A stretch of 63,696 nucleotides of DNA. Source: Candidatus Woesearchaeota archaeon. GTDB lineage: Archaea > Nanobdellota > Nanobdellia > Woesearchaeales > GW2011-AR4. Shown here piece by piece: positions 33,628-42,970 of this stretch (position 1 is its first letter; each line of letters opens with the position of its first letter). The translations under genes were made by a program, and so were the position numbers. The stretch is taken from contig JAGVXT010000011.1 in the NCBI GenBank assembly GCA_018303655.1, forward strand, positions 1 to 63,696, in the 5' to 3' direction. The notes under the pieces were generated by a model. It made no database searches. It was not told the DNA's origin and saw nothing but the letters and a program-made list of their open reading frames with translations.

Positions 33628-34443
33628 ATGATTAACAAACAAGCTGTAGAAAGTTTGGAGGAAAAACTTTCGCCAGAATTTAAAGGGTTAATGGGAAGAT
33701 TACAAGCCGAACAAAAAATAGTTGCAGCACTCTTATGTGGTTCACGTTCCCAAGGCACAGCTAGAAGTTATTCTGATTTTGATATATTCCTCATTACAAA
33801 CGGATACAATAAAGGAAATGTGCAGGTTGTTCATTATAAAGTTGGTCAAAAAAGGTTGGATGTTATGCTATATGAATATGGAACTATACTTAGAGAAAAC
33901 GAATTTGATGTGAGATTATTAAGTGTTCTTTTAAGAAATGCTTTGCCTCTATTTTCTCGAAATGAACGTCTGGTAGAGCAGTTAGGAAAATATATTAGGA
34001 ATACGCTTCATCATCAAACAGGTGAGCTCGAAAGACAGTCTATTTGGTATAACTTTATTTGGAATACTGGCAAGGCAAAATCTTATCAAAGTTCAAATCC
34101 AGAATTAGCTGAAGCCATTGTAATGGAGACATACTACTTCATTGGATTGTTTTATGCAAAACTTCATGGACAGGAGATATATAGCTTTGCTGAGAGTTTA
34201 AACTTTATGCAACAAATGAGCCCCAACTTTTGGAGAAAGTATAAGTCGGCATTAACACAACAAGATAGAATTAAAGCCGTGACAAATCTACTTCGAGAAT
34301 TACCTAGTGCTGATTTTTATTTGTCGCACAGTTCCTATGTTGAACTTGATAGTTTTATTAGTCCTTTAACCGTAGTCCCACCTTCATCGGACAGACATAT
34401 TGCATTTCAAAAATCCATGGACAGATTGATATTAGGATTATAA
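33628..34443 (+). CDS. Nucleotidyltransferase-fold protein, island gene 3
   Basis: The 271-residue protein contains GSRSQGTARSYSDFD at about residues 39-53, the G-S-x(n)-D-x-D signature of polymerase-beta-like nucleotidyltransferases, with a third acidic position in RLDVMLYEY. The remaining 180 residues are helical (HHQTGELERQSIWYNFIWNTGKAKSYQ), as in HEPN-like or kanamycin-nucleotidyltransferase C-termini. It could adenylylate the product of the island or a protein. A toxin role of the MNT/HEPN type is possible, but the neighbours are biosynthetic. Confidence 0.75.
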   Translation: MINKQAVESLEEKLSPEFKGLMGRLQAEQKIVAALLCGSRSQGTARSYSDFDIFLITNGYNKGNVQVVHYKVGQKRLDVMLYEYGTILRENEFDVRLLSVLLRNALPLFSRNERLVEQLGKYIRNTLHHQTGELERQSIWYNFIWNTGKAKSYQSSNPELAEAIVMETYYFIGLFYAKLHGQEIYSFAESLNFMQQMSPNFWRKYKSALTQQDRIKAVTNLLRELPSADFYLSHSSYVELDSFISPLTVVPPSSDRHIAFQKSMDRLILGL

Positions 34444-34479
34444 ATGTCCTATAAATAAGTAAAAATTTTAGTCTTAAAA

Positions 34480-35214
34480 ATGAATCCAGATCAATTAGAA
34501 ATAGTATGTTGGGATGAAAAGTGGAAAGACCTACTAGGTAGAAGAGATGTGTCAAATTTTACCGATCCTGATAACATAAGGTATTACAGAGCATTTAATG
34601 GAGTAGTCAATAAAGTAACAGGGCCTGCTTATTCGGCATGTGAATTTGGATGTGGTAGCGGGACTCATCTTATTTACGCGCGAGATTTATTTGAGAGACT
34701 TTATTTTGTTGATGGCAGTCCAAATGCATTGTTGTATGCCGAATTTTTGTTAAGTATGCCAGGAGGATCAAAAAAAGGTTCATTTATAAAAGATAATGTG
34801 TTAGATTCTAAACTTGAGTCAGATTTATTTTATTTTACATTTAATTCCGGCGTCATAGAGCATTATTCAGAAGAAGATATCTTTAGAATTCTTCAAAATA
34901 TGCGAAGGGTTTCAAAACCAGGAGGAAAGGTACTGGTAGCTTGGCCGAATTTGTTGAGTATTGCTTCTGTATATCTAAGACTTACTGGCCATAGTCTTAC
35001 AACTGAAAGATATTATAGACCGAAAAAAATTAGAAATATAACATTAGAAGCAGGACTCTCAGGCATACAATCATACAATTTCCCTATTGTATGGCCGCCT
35101 GGATTTAGTCAGAATTTCTATGCAAGAACTTCTGGAATAGAAAGAATGCTAGCTAATATGGGTATGGGATTTTTACATATTTTATCAGCTGAAAAGGTAG
35201 GTCGTACAAAATAA
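34480..35214 (+). CDS. SAM-dependent methyltransferase, island gene 4
   Basis: A 244-residue class I methyltransferase with motif I CEFGCGSGTHLIYAR (about 52-66), acidic FVDGSPNALLYAE, NSGVIEHYSEEDIFRILQNM and KPGGKVLVAWPN. The HYSEED stretch resembles the UbiE/BioC-type small-molecule methyltransferases. The start ATG 34480 lies 37 bases after gene 3. It is distinct in sequence from the two other methyltransferases of the island, so the three probably act at different positions. Confidence 0.8.
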   Translation: MNPDQLEIVCWDEKWKDLLGRRDVSNFTDPDNIRYYRAFNGVVNKVTGPAYSACEFGCGSGTHLIYARDLFERLYFVDGSPNALLYAEFLLSMPGGSKKGSFIKDNVLDSKLESDLFYFTFNSGVIEHYSEEDIFRILQNMRRVSKPGGKVLVAWPNLLSIASVYLRLTGHSLTTERYYRPKKIRNITLEAGLSGIQSYNFPIVWPPGFSQNFYARTSGIERMLANMGMGFLHILSAEKVGRTK

Positions 35215-35227
35215 TCTATTAACTAAA

Positions 35228-35953
35228 ATGGAGAGTTCAAAAGACGCAGTAGGACAATTATTGATTGCACATTACCGAGGATTTGAAAGTTATGAGATTT
35301 TAGAAAGAGAAGACGGTGTTATAGGCTTGTCCGAAGGTCCTGCAAGATACTTTCTTGATTATAGTCAGTGGCCTGAAAACGAGAAACAAGCCATAAAACA
35401 TGCGAAAGGAAAAATTCTCGATGTAGGATGTGGTAGTGGAAGATTTTTGTCATATTTGCGAAAAAATGGATTTAATGTATTGGGGATTGATAATTCTCCT
35501 TTAGCAGTAGAAGTATGTAGACTTAGGGGATTAAAAGCGAAAGTTCTGGATTTGTTTGACATTGATAAACTTGATGAGAAATTTGATACTATATTAATGA
35601 TGTGGAATAACTTTGGTTTATTTGGAAGTAGAGATAGAGTGAAAAATGGTTTAGATTTATTTTACAGAATGACAAATGAAAGCTCTGTTATCATAGCTGA
35701 CAGTACCGATCCACACACAACTAATGAAGAAATCCATAAAGAATATCATAAATTAAATATTATGAAAGGGAGGATGTCAGGTCAACTAAGAATTCGAGTG
35801 AGATTTAAACAATATGCTTCAAACTGGTTTGATTATTTGTTAGTATCGGAACAGGAGATGAGAGAGGTAATAGACGGAACAGGATGGAGATTAGGCACTG
35901 TTTACAGGTGTAATTCATCATCTTATATTGCAATATTGGAAAAAATATGTTAA
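35228..35953 (+). CDS. SAM-dependent methyltransferase, island gene 5
   Basis: The 241-residue product has motif I ILDVGCGSGRFLSYLRKNG (about 61-79), GIDNSPLAVEVCRLRG with the ribose-binding Asp, and FDTILMMWNNFGLFG. The C-terminal half (RIRVRFKQYASNWFDYLLVSEQEM) is typical of small-molecule or sugar methyltransferases. The start follows the preceding stop by 13 bases. No ribosome-binding site stands out, so coupled translation is likely. Confidence 0.8.
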   Translation: MESSKDAVGQLLIAHYRGFESYEILEREDGVIGLSEGPARYFLDYSQWPENEKQAIKHAKGKILDVGCGSGRFLSYLRKNGFNVLGIDNSPLAVEVCRLRGLKAKVLDLFDIDKLDEKFDTILMMWNNFGLFGSRDRVKNGLDLFYRMTNESSVIIADSTDPHTTNEEIHKEYHKLNIMKGRMSGQLRIRVRFKQYASNWFDYLLVSEQEMREVIDGTGWRLGTVYRCNSSSYIAILEKIC

Positions 35954-35997
35954 AGGTGTAAAAATTAAAAGCATAAGTAGTAATTAGATTATCCAAA

Positions 35998-36642
35998 ATG
36001 ATAGAAGCTGTTATATTTGATATGGATGGAGTAATTATAGACACTGAGTCTTTCTCAGAATCGGTAGAGTTACCCTTCTTAAAGTCTAGGGCATTGGAAT
36101 GGAAAGAAGGTTACGAAAATCAGATCAGAGGTTCATCTCCTGAAAATGTTTACAATTTCTTAAAAACACATGGTGGTGTAAAAGCAGAATTAAGAGAATT
36201 TCTGACACAATATTGGTTACTGAGTGAGGATGTGTATAATAATCAAGTTTCTTTGACAAATGGCTTCCATGAAACAGTTCAAAATTTAAGAGCGAATAAT
36301 CTAAAAATAGCTTTAGCGTCATCGACACCAAGAAAGTTTGTTGATATTGTTGTAAACAGATTTAGTCTTAGTCCATACTTTGAAGTTATAATGAGTGGAG
36401 ACAACATATTACATCCAAAACCACACCCAGAAATATATTTAGTAACTATGCAAAAAATGGGAATTACTGCACCTAATGCAGTTGCTGTTGAGGATTCCTA
36501 CAATGGATTTTTGTCAGCAAAAAGAGCCTGCTTAAAAGGTATAGGATTAAAAACAAACTATAATAAATCTCATTTGTATTTAAGTGATACAACAATAAGT
36601 GACCTTCGTGAATTAACATTAGACAAGCTTCTTACATTATAG
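35998..36642 (+). CDS. HAD phosphatase (beta-phosphoglucomutase-like), island gene 6
   Basis: The 214-residue HAD protein has motif I DMDGVIIDTE (nucleophile and acid/base Asp), motif II ASSTP, the lysine loop HPKPHPEIY and motif IV VEDSYNG. The helical cap at about residues 17-80 places it in subfamily I with beta-phosphoglucomutase, phosphoglycolate phosphatase and phosphonatase. It would dephosphorylate a small intermediate of the pathway. An intact active site is visible. Confidence 0.85.
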   Translation: MIEAVIFDMDGVIIDTESFSESVELPFLKSRALEWKEGYENQIRGSSPENVYNFLKTHGGVKAELREFLTQYWLLSEDVYNNQVSLTNGFHETVQNLRANNLKIALASSTPRKFVDIVVNRFSLSPYFEVIMSGDNILHPKPHPEIYLVTMQKMGITAPNAVAVEDSYNGFLSAKRACLKGIGLKTNYNKSHLYLSDTTISDLRELTLDKLLTL

Positions 36643-36697
36643 ACAAATTTTCATCGTAAAAATAAAATGAAAAAGTTTTTAACCTTATAGGGATTGT

Positions 36698-37546
36698 ATG
36701 TTAAATATGAAGATTAGAATACTAGGTTCTGGAGCTTGGGAAGGGATTCCTGCGCCATTTTGCAAATGTAAAGTATGTGAATTAGCAAAAGAATATCCTA
36801 ATTCAAAAGATCATAGGACCAGACCCGAGATTTTGGTTGAGGGTGATAAAGGAAAATTTCTGATAGAAATAAGTCCAGATATTCGATTACAATCTGCCAA
36901 ATTTAATTTACCTGCAATTAGGAATTTTCTTATAAGCCATTGGCATTTTGACCATATGTACGGACTTATGGACTTGCATGCATGGTCAGAATTAGTCTTG
37001 AGGAGAAAAATTTGTCTTCATTGTTCCAAAGATACATCTAAATGGTTGAATAAAAACTTTAATCATATCAGCAAAAAGATAATAATCCACAAACCATTTG
37101 AATCATTTAGTTTGTACGGTATTATAATCACCGCTATACCAGTCTACCATATGTATACAAAAGATAAGAATTTAAAGGAAGATGAATTAAATAGTACTTT
37201 TGGGTATATTTTAGAAAAAAATAAAAAAAAAGTAGTTTTTCTGCCCGATTATTATAAGTTACCAGCCAAATCTTTAAAATTATGTACAAATGCGGATTTA
37301 CTCATTGTTGATGGAACTTTTTTATTTTCTGAATCTTTTCCTAAGAAATTTTTTCAAAAAATGATATTAACTGATAAAGACCATTTACATGGAAAGGATA
37401 TTTTTGCTTTAATTAAATTACTTAAACCTAAAAAGACCGTTTTTCACAGCATATCACATTTAACCGAAAAATCACATGAGAAATTACAAAATAAGTTACC
37501 TAAAAGTATTATTGTCTCATATGATGGTATAGAATTTGTTTTTTGA
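36698..37546 (+). CDS. Metallo-beta-lactamase-fold hydrolase (PhnP-like), island gene 7
   Basis: The 282-residue protein starts MKIRILGSGAWEGIPAPFCKCKVCELA, the glycine turn plus CxxC pattern of PhnP phosphodiesterases, then SHWHFDHMYGL (zinc HxHxDH), a strand with VFLPDYY (metal Asp) and FHSISHL near the C-terminus. PhnP cleaves cyclic phosphodiesters of ribose in phosphonate breakdown; here it may hydrolyse a nucleotidyl or cyclic phosphate intermediate made with the nucleotidyltransferase. It ends 55 bases before the oppositely oriented nusA. Confidence 0.85.
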   Translation: MLNMKIRILGSGAWEGIPAPFCKCKVCELAKEYPNSKDHRTRPEILVEGDKGKFLIEISPDIRLQSAKFNLPAIRNFLISHWHFDHMYGLMDLHAWSELVLRRKICLHCSKDTSKWLNKNFNHISKKIIIHKPFESFSLYGIIITAIPVYHMYTKDKNLKEDELNSTFGYILEKNKKKVVFLPDYYKLPAKSLKLCTNADLLIVDGTFLFSESFPKKFFQKMILTDKDHLHGKDIFALIKLLKPKKTVFHSISHLTEKSHEKLQNKLPKSIIVSYDGIEFVF

Positions 37547-37601
37547 ATATCATATCTTTAAACCCTAATAACAATTTCTAATATTTATTTAATTTTAAAA
37601 A

Positions 37602-38015
37602 TCACTCCACTTTTATCTCCTTGATATCAAAATGTCTTCTTACAATGCCGCTTAAGTGGTTTATATTCTTCCTTTCCCTTCCTATGAGCATTGCCCTTGC
37701 ATGGGTGTCTTTTGCATGTATTATTATGCCTTCATTTTCCTGCCTTACATCAAGGATTTCCGCAGGGTAAACAATATTCTTCACAAACTGCAGGACATCA
37801 CTGCTGAACTCAACAAGCTTTACCTTCTTTCTCAGCTTGTTTTCCATTCTCTTTATGTTGGCGCCGTTTTTACCGATGGCTTTGCCCATGTCATTTTCCC
37901 CGATTATGAATATAATCTTTTCATTGGTAATGCAGTCCTTTACTTTTGCGCCCGTCATGGACTCAAAAAGCGTTATCAGCTTCATTGAATCAGAATCATA
38001 CTTGAGCTTGCTCAC
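37602..38015 (-). CDS. nusA: Archaeal NusA-like transcription factor
   Basis: The 137-residue protein has two KH domains only, as in archaeal NusA: IIFIIGENDMGKAIGKNGANIKRMENKL (G-x-x-G loop), then YPAEILDVRQENEGIIIHAKDTHARAMLIGRERKNINHLSGIV. It binds RNA and is thought to act in termination or elongation. Start is GTG 38015 after AGGTG. In most archaea it leads directly to uS12; here the seven-gene island lies between. Confidence 0.93.
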   Translation of the reverse strand: MSKLKYDSDSMKLITLFESMTGAKVKDCITNEKIIFIIGENDMGKAIGKNGANIKRMENKLRKKVKLVEFSSDVLQFVKNIVYPAEILDVRQENEGIIIHAKDTHARAMLIGRERKNINHLSGIVRRHFDIKEIKVE

Positions 38016-38097
38016 TTACTTGCACCTGTCAAAAACCACCAATCAAAGATTGATGGAGTGTTAATTAAACTAAAAAATCCAGTGGTTTTGGACACCT

Positions 38098-38174
38098 CAA
38101 AATTCCACAAATCATTAGGGTTTTTGAACACACAAAATTCCACTTTACATTCACCTTACATTTGTGGAATTTTG
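38098..38174. terminator. Inverted repeat spanning the 3' end of rpl30e
   Basis: CAAAATTCCACAAAT (38098-38112) is the exact reverse complement of 38160-38174, which encodes the last codons of eL30. CAAAATTCCAC also recurs directly at 38133-38143. A nearby stem CAATC-AAA-GATTG lies at 38040-38052. These could form alternative 3' structures of the eL30 message. Confidence 0.5.
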
Positions 38175-38447
38175 TTGCTTAAGCAGCGCCAAAACAGAGA
38201 TAGAAAAAGGCTTCTTGCATATGACGCTTAATTCATCGTTAGGGTAGTCGAGCTTATGGAACTCCGCGCCGCTCAATCCAGCGTAATAGTTGATGTCCTT
38301 TTCAACGCCAGCAGGACAGTTTGAGCTTACCAATACCTTCTGCACTCTGCCTAGCTTCAGGTTTTTTATGGTTCTTTCAGTTCCGACCAGCACATTGCCT
38401 GCCTTGAGCATTTTCTTGATTTCAGCTGCATTGATTTTTTTTGCCAT
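38151..38447 (-). CDS. rpl30e: Ribosomal protein eL30
   Basis: The 98-residue archaeal eL30 has the kink-turn-binding fold: AAEIKKMLKAGNVLVGTERTIKNLKLGRVQKVLVSSNCPA and SVICKKPFSISVLALLK. It is conserved in the archaeal RNA polymerase operon between rpoA'' and nusA. Here it follows rpoA' because the two rpoA genes have exchanged places. The codons for its end take part in a 15-base inverted repeat. Confidence 0.95.
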   Translation of the reverse strand: MAKKINAAEIKKMLKAGNVLVGTERTIKNLKLGRVQKVLVSSNCPAGVEKDINYYAGLSGAEFHKLDYPNDELSVICKKPFSISVLALLKQQNSTNVR

Positions 38448-38523
38448 TTTTATTTTGAGTTTTTATTTTTTGATTATTTTTTATTAAAGTTTAGTTAATG
38501 CGTTTTTCGTTATTGAGTTATCT

Positions 38524-41214
38524 TTAAGTCGTGCTTATGATCCTCTTAACATTAATAACCCCGTTTTCTGACTTTGAAACGTCAATCCCGTCTTCCCCGT
38601 ATTCAAACTGGATTATTTTCCTGGAAGCATCCCGTACAGTATTGTCATACTCCACCTTTAAGTCCTGCATTGCGTTTGCAAGCCTTCTGTACAAATAGCC
38701 GCTTTTTGGCGTTCTTAATGCAGTGTCCATCAGTGAATCACGGCCTGTCATTGAGCCAAAGAAAAATTCTGCCGGAGTCAATCCATTTTTGAATCCGTTG
38801 CTGATGAATCCATGCGCTTCAGGGCTTAAGTCGCCTTTTTTGAAATTTGACAATGTCCTCTTGTCAAATCCCTTCTCTATCCTTTTGCCTCTCATAGCCT
38901 GCTGGCCTACGCAGGCAGCCATTTGCGCCAGGTTCAGCAGATTTCCCCTTGCACCAGAATCTGCCATTATCATTGTGTGGGTTCTTTTGTCGGCATAATT
39001 TGCAACTGTCCTTCCAGTCTCGTTCCTTGCTTTGTTCAAAACTTCGAGTATTCTAAGCTCCAATGTTTCCTGTAATGTCTTTCCGGGGAATGCCTCCAGC
39101 TTGCCTTCCTTAAAATTCGCAATTAAATTATCCACGTCTTTTTTCGCTGTGTCGAGGTCTTCCCTTATCTTCATTTTTGCAGGCTCAGGAAGATCCGTGT
39201 CTGACAATGCTGATGTAAATCCCGTCCTTAATAAATACTCTATGCCAAGCCTGAAAATCTTTCCAAGCAGGTCAATGCTATAGTCTTTTCCATATTTTTG
39301 GTGGATATTCCTCAGCATCAGTCCGGATTCTTCTCCAAGCGAGTTCCTGTCCATGACTCCTGCAATAAGCTTGCCTTCCCCTATTACTACATGGCTGTCC
39401 TTGTCGCATTTGTCCTTTGACCTGTCGCATAATCTTGAATGCCCGCTGTAATTAAAATTATCAGGCAATAAAACGCTGAAGACTTCCTTGCCCGTCACAA
39501 CAGACTTTCTTGACAGCTTTGAAAAATCAGTTACTCCAACTGCTGACAGCAAGTCAATGGCATCTTCTCTTTTCACAGAGTTCTCTTTTGTCAAAAGATA
39601 GTTGCCGGATATTGCATCCTGGGTGCATCCAATCAAGCTTAACCCATATCTCAATGATACAAGCTGCGTCTGCACCTCCATTAGGATTTCAGCCTCTGCC
39701 CTTGCCTCTTCTGTCTGCGGGATATGTAAATTCATTTCATCACCGTCAAAATCAGCATTATAGGGAGTGCACACAGCAGGGTTTAATCTCAAAGTCTTTC
39801 CAGGCAATATTTTAATTCGATGGCACATCATGCTCATCCTGTGCAAACTTGGCTGCCTGTTGAATATTGCAATGTCTCCATCCATAAGATGCCTTTCGAC
39901 AATATAGCCCGGCTGCAACTCCTCCAAAGATGCTTCTTTTGTCTCTTCTGTGATTTTTTTCTTCTTGCCATCAGGCCTTATTATATAATTGGCTCCGGGG
40001 TACTTGTCAGGTCCTTTTTCAACAAACGTTTTCAGATATTGTATGTTCCATTCGTTTGCCCTTTCAGGGACTGTAAGCTTTGTTGCAATGATAAATGGAA
40101 CTCCTACCTCAAAAAGCTCAAGCATAGGGTCGGGGCTTATGACTGTCCTGGAACAAAAGTTTGTCCTTTTGCCTGCAAGATTATGGCGAATCCTGCCTTC
40201 CTTGCTCTTTATCCTTTCAGTCAGTGTCTTTAGCGGCTGGCCGCTTCTGTGCCTTGCTGGCGGAAGCTGCGCAATATTATTGTCAAAAAATGTTGTTACA
40301 TGGTACTGCAGCAAATCCCACAAGTCCTCAACAATTATTTCAGGGGCGCCTGCATTTATGTTTTCAAACAGCCTTTGGTTTATCCTCACAATATCTCCCA
40401 TCTTGTGCGTTAAGTCATCCTCGCTTCTTTCCCCGCTTTCCAGAGTTATGCTTGGCCTCATTGTTACAGGAGGAATTGCAAGAACTGTCAATATCATCCA
40501 TTCAGGCCTTACATGAGGAACCTTCAATCCGAATATTTCGCAGTCGCTGTCCGGAATTTTTTCAAGTCTTGCCCTTATTTCTATCGGGCTTATCCTTTTC
40601 TCGTCCTCTAAAAAGGTTGTTGGCTTTTCCATGCTTATTTTTTTCTGCTTTGACTTGCAATGGGGGCATTTGTTCACAGTCTTCAATGCAGCTATTATTT
40701 CCTTGACTTTCTGCCTTCGCTCCTCTATGCCGCTTTCTTTTTCAACCTGGTCAAGAAGCTCCTTGGTCTTGCTTATCTTGTTGTCCGGAATCAAAACCCT
40801 GCCGCATTCCCTGCAAGTGCATTTCAGGATTGTCATAACTATATTGACAAACTTGACATGAATAATCGACCTTGCAAGCTCAATGTAGCCAAAGTGCCCT
40901 ATGCATTCCTTCAGCTTTGAGCCGCAGGTCTTGCACCTTAATCCCGGGTCTATGACTCCCAATCTTATGTCCATCAGGCCTCCATCAACAGGATAGCCCT
41001 CCTTGTCATAAAGCTCCGGCGTCACGATTTTCGCAGAAGCCATCTTTTTAATCATCTTAGGGCTTAAAACAGAAAAAGTGATGCTCTTGACTTGCTTGTA
41101 TATGTACTGCTCTTCCTGCTCTATCCTTTCTGTTTTTTCTTTCTTGCCTTCTATGGCCTGTTTGACAACTTCAAGCTCCTGCTCTGCTTTTTGTTCTGTT
41201 TCTTCTTCTGCCAT
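38524..41214 (-). CDS. rpoA1: RNA polymerase subunit A' (Rpo1N)
   Basis: The 896-residue subunit forms the N-terminal two thirds of the largest RNA polymerase subunit. Visible are the clamp zinc ribbons (GLRCKTCGSKLKECIGHFG and CTCRECGR), the rudder/lid region RHRSGQPLKTLTERI, the catalytic loop NADFDGDEMNLHIPQ with the three magnesium aspartates, and the bridge-helix part PAEFFFGSMTGRDSLMDTALRTPKSGYL. An unusual acidic N-terminal extension of about 30 residues (EEETEQKAEQELEVVKQ) precedes the normal start. The gene begins with ATG 41214. In this window it lies downstream of rpoA'', not upstream. Confidence 0.97.
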   Translation of the reverse strand: MAEEETEQKAEQELEVVKQAIEGKKEKTERIEQEEQYIYKQVKSITFSVLSPKMIKKMASAKIVTPELYDKEGYPVDGGLMDIRLGVIDPGLRCKTCGSKLKECIGHFGYIELARSIIHVKFVNIVMTILKCTCRECGRVLIPDNKISKTKELLDQVEKESGIEERRQKVKEIIAALKTVNKCPHCKSKQKKISMEKPTTFLEDEKRISPIEIRARLEKIPDSDCEIFGLKVPHVRPEWMILTVLAIPPVTMRPSITLESGERSEDDLTHKMGDIVRINQRLFENINAGAPEIIVEDLWDLLQYHVTTFFDNNIAQLPPARHRSGQPLKTLTERIKSKEGRIRHNLAGKRTNFCSRTVISPDPMLELFEVGVPFIIATKLTVPERANEWNIQYLKTFVEKGPDKYPGANYIIRPDGKKKKITEETKEASLEELQPGYIVERHLMDGDIAIFNRQPSLHRMSMMCHRIKILPGKTLRLNPAVCTPYNADFDGDEMNLHIPQTEEARAEAEILMEVQTQLVSLRYGLSLIGCTQDAISGNYLLTKENSVKREDAIDLLSAVGVTDFSKLSRKSVVTGKEVFSVLLPDNFNYSGHSRLCDRSKDKCDKDSHVVIGEGKLIAGVMDRNSLGEESGLMLRNIHQKYGKDYSIDLLGKIFRLGIEYLLRTGFTSALSDTDLPEPAKMKIREDLDTAKKDVDNLIANFKEGKLEAFPGKTLQETLELRILEVLNKARNETGRTVANYADKRTHTMIMADSGARGNLLNLAQMAACVGQQAMRGKRIEKGFDKRTLSNFKKGDLSPEAHGFISNGFKNGLTPAEFFFGSMTGRDSLMDTALRTPKSGYLYRRLANAMQDLKVEYDNTVRDASRKIIQFEYGEDGIDVSKSENGVINVKRIISTT

Positions 41215-41409
41215 TTTTTGTTTAATTTTTTGATTCTTTTTTATTGGATTTTAGTAATGTTCAATCGTTAATGATTTTTGAGTTATTGAATTTTTTATTT
41301 TTCAATATTGGGTTTTGTTAAGTTTTGATTAATGTGAATTTGATGTTTTTTGTTGATTTTGTTTTTTCTTTCCCAGCGCATTATAAAAAAAATATTTTTT
41401 AAAAAACAT

Positions 41410-42588
<1,179 letters not shown>

Positions 42589-42640
42589 TTATTTTTTATT
42601 TTGTAAGTTTTATTGATTTTTTTATTATTGAATTGTAAAA

Positions 42641-42934
42641 TTAAAACTCGTCTTGTGGTAATTGAGCTTCGACTTCAGCAAATAATGTTCTGGATTCAAG
42701 TTCTGATAGCTCTTGAGGTTGGACTACTTCAACCATTCCATTAGGAAAATACTTGAATGTATCATCAACCTTAACTTGAGCAGGAAAATGTGCTTTGCCT
42801 ACATCAAACATATGTTCTTCTAATTTATCCGATGGACCAACAAAAACTGAAACTCTTAATTGATTGGATTGGATGCTTCTAACTTTTCCTAAATAATATT
42901 GTCCATTTTCCGGTTGTTTAAATGTTTTCGACAT
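42641..42934 (-). CDS. Small beta-rich protein between rpoB' and rpoA'', unknown
   Basis: A 97-residue acidic protein (GQYYLGKVRSIQSNQLRVSVFVGPSDKLEEHMFDVGKAHFPAQVKVDDTFKYFPNGMVEVVQ). The pattern of short strands with a GKV...VKVDD arrangement resembles an OB-like barrel, followed by a short acidic helix. No known RNA polymerase subunit fits. It sits 36 bases after the rpoB' coding remnant and 73 bases before rpoA'', where no gene occurs in the standard archaeal operon. Confidence 0.6.
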   Translation of the reverse strand: MSKTFKQPENGQYYLGKVRSIQSNQLRVSVFVGPSDKLEEHMFDVGKAHFPAQVKVDDTFKYFPNGMVEVVQPQELSELESRTLFAEVEAQLPQDEF

Positions 42935-42970
42935 TTTTTTAAAATTTTATTTATTTTGTAAGTTTAAGAT

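Noticed and set aside
33628-34443. MNT/HEPN toxin-antitoxin pair
   Set aside because: No separate HEPN gene adjoins; the nucleotidyltransferase lies within a biosynthetic-looking set.
39510-40920. Long plus-strand frames opposite rpoA'
   Set aside because: They lie antisense to a highly conserved gene and lack protein features.
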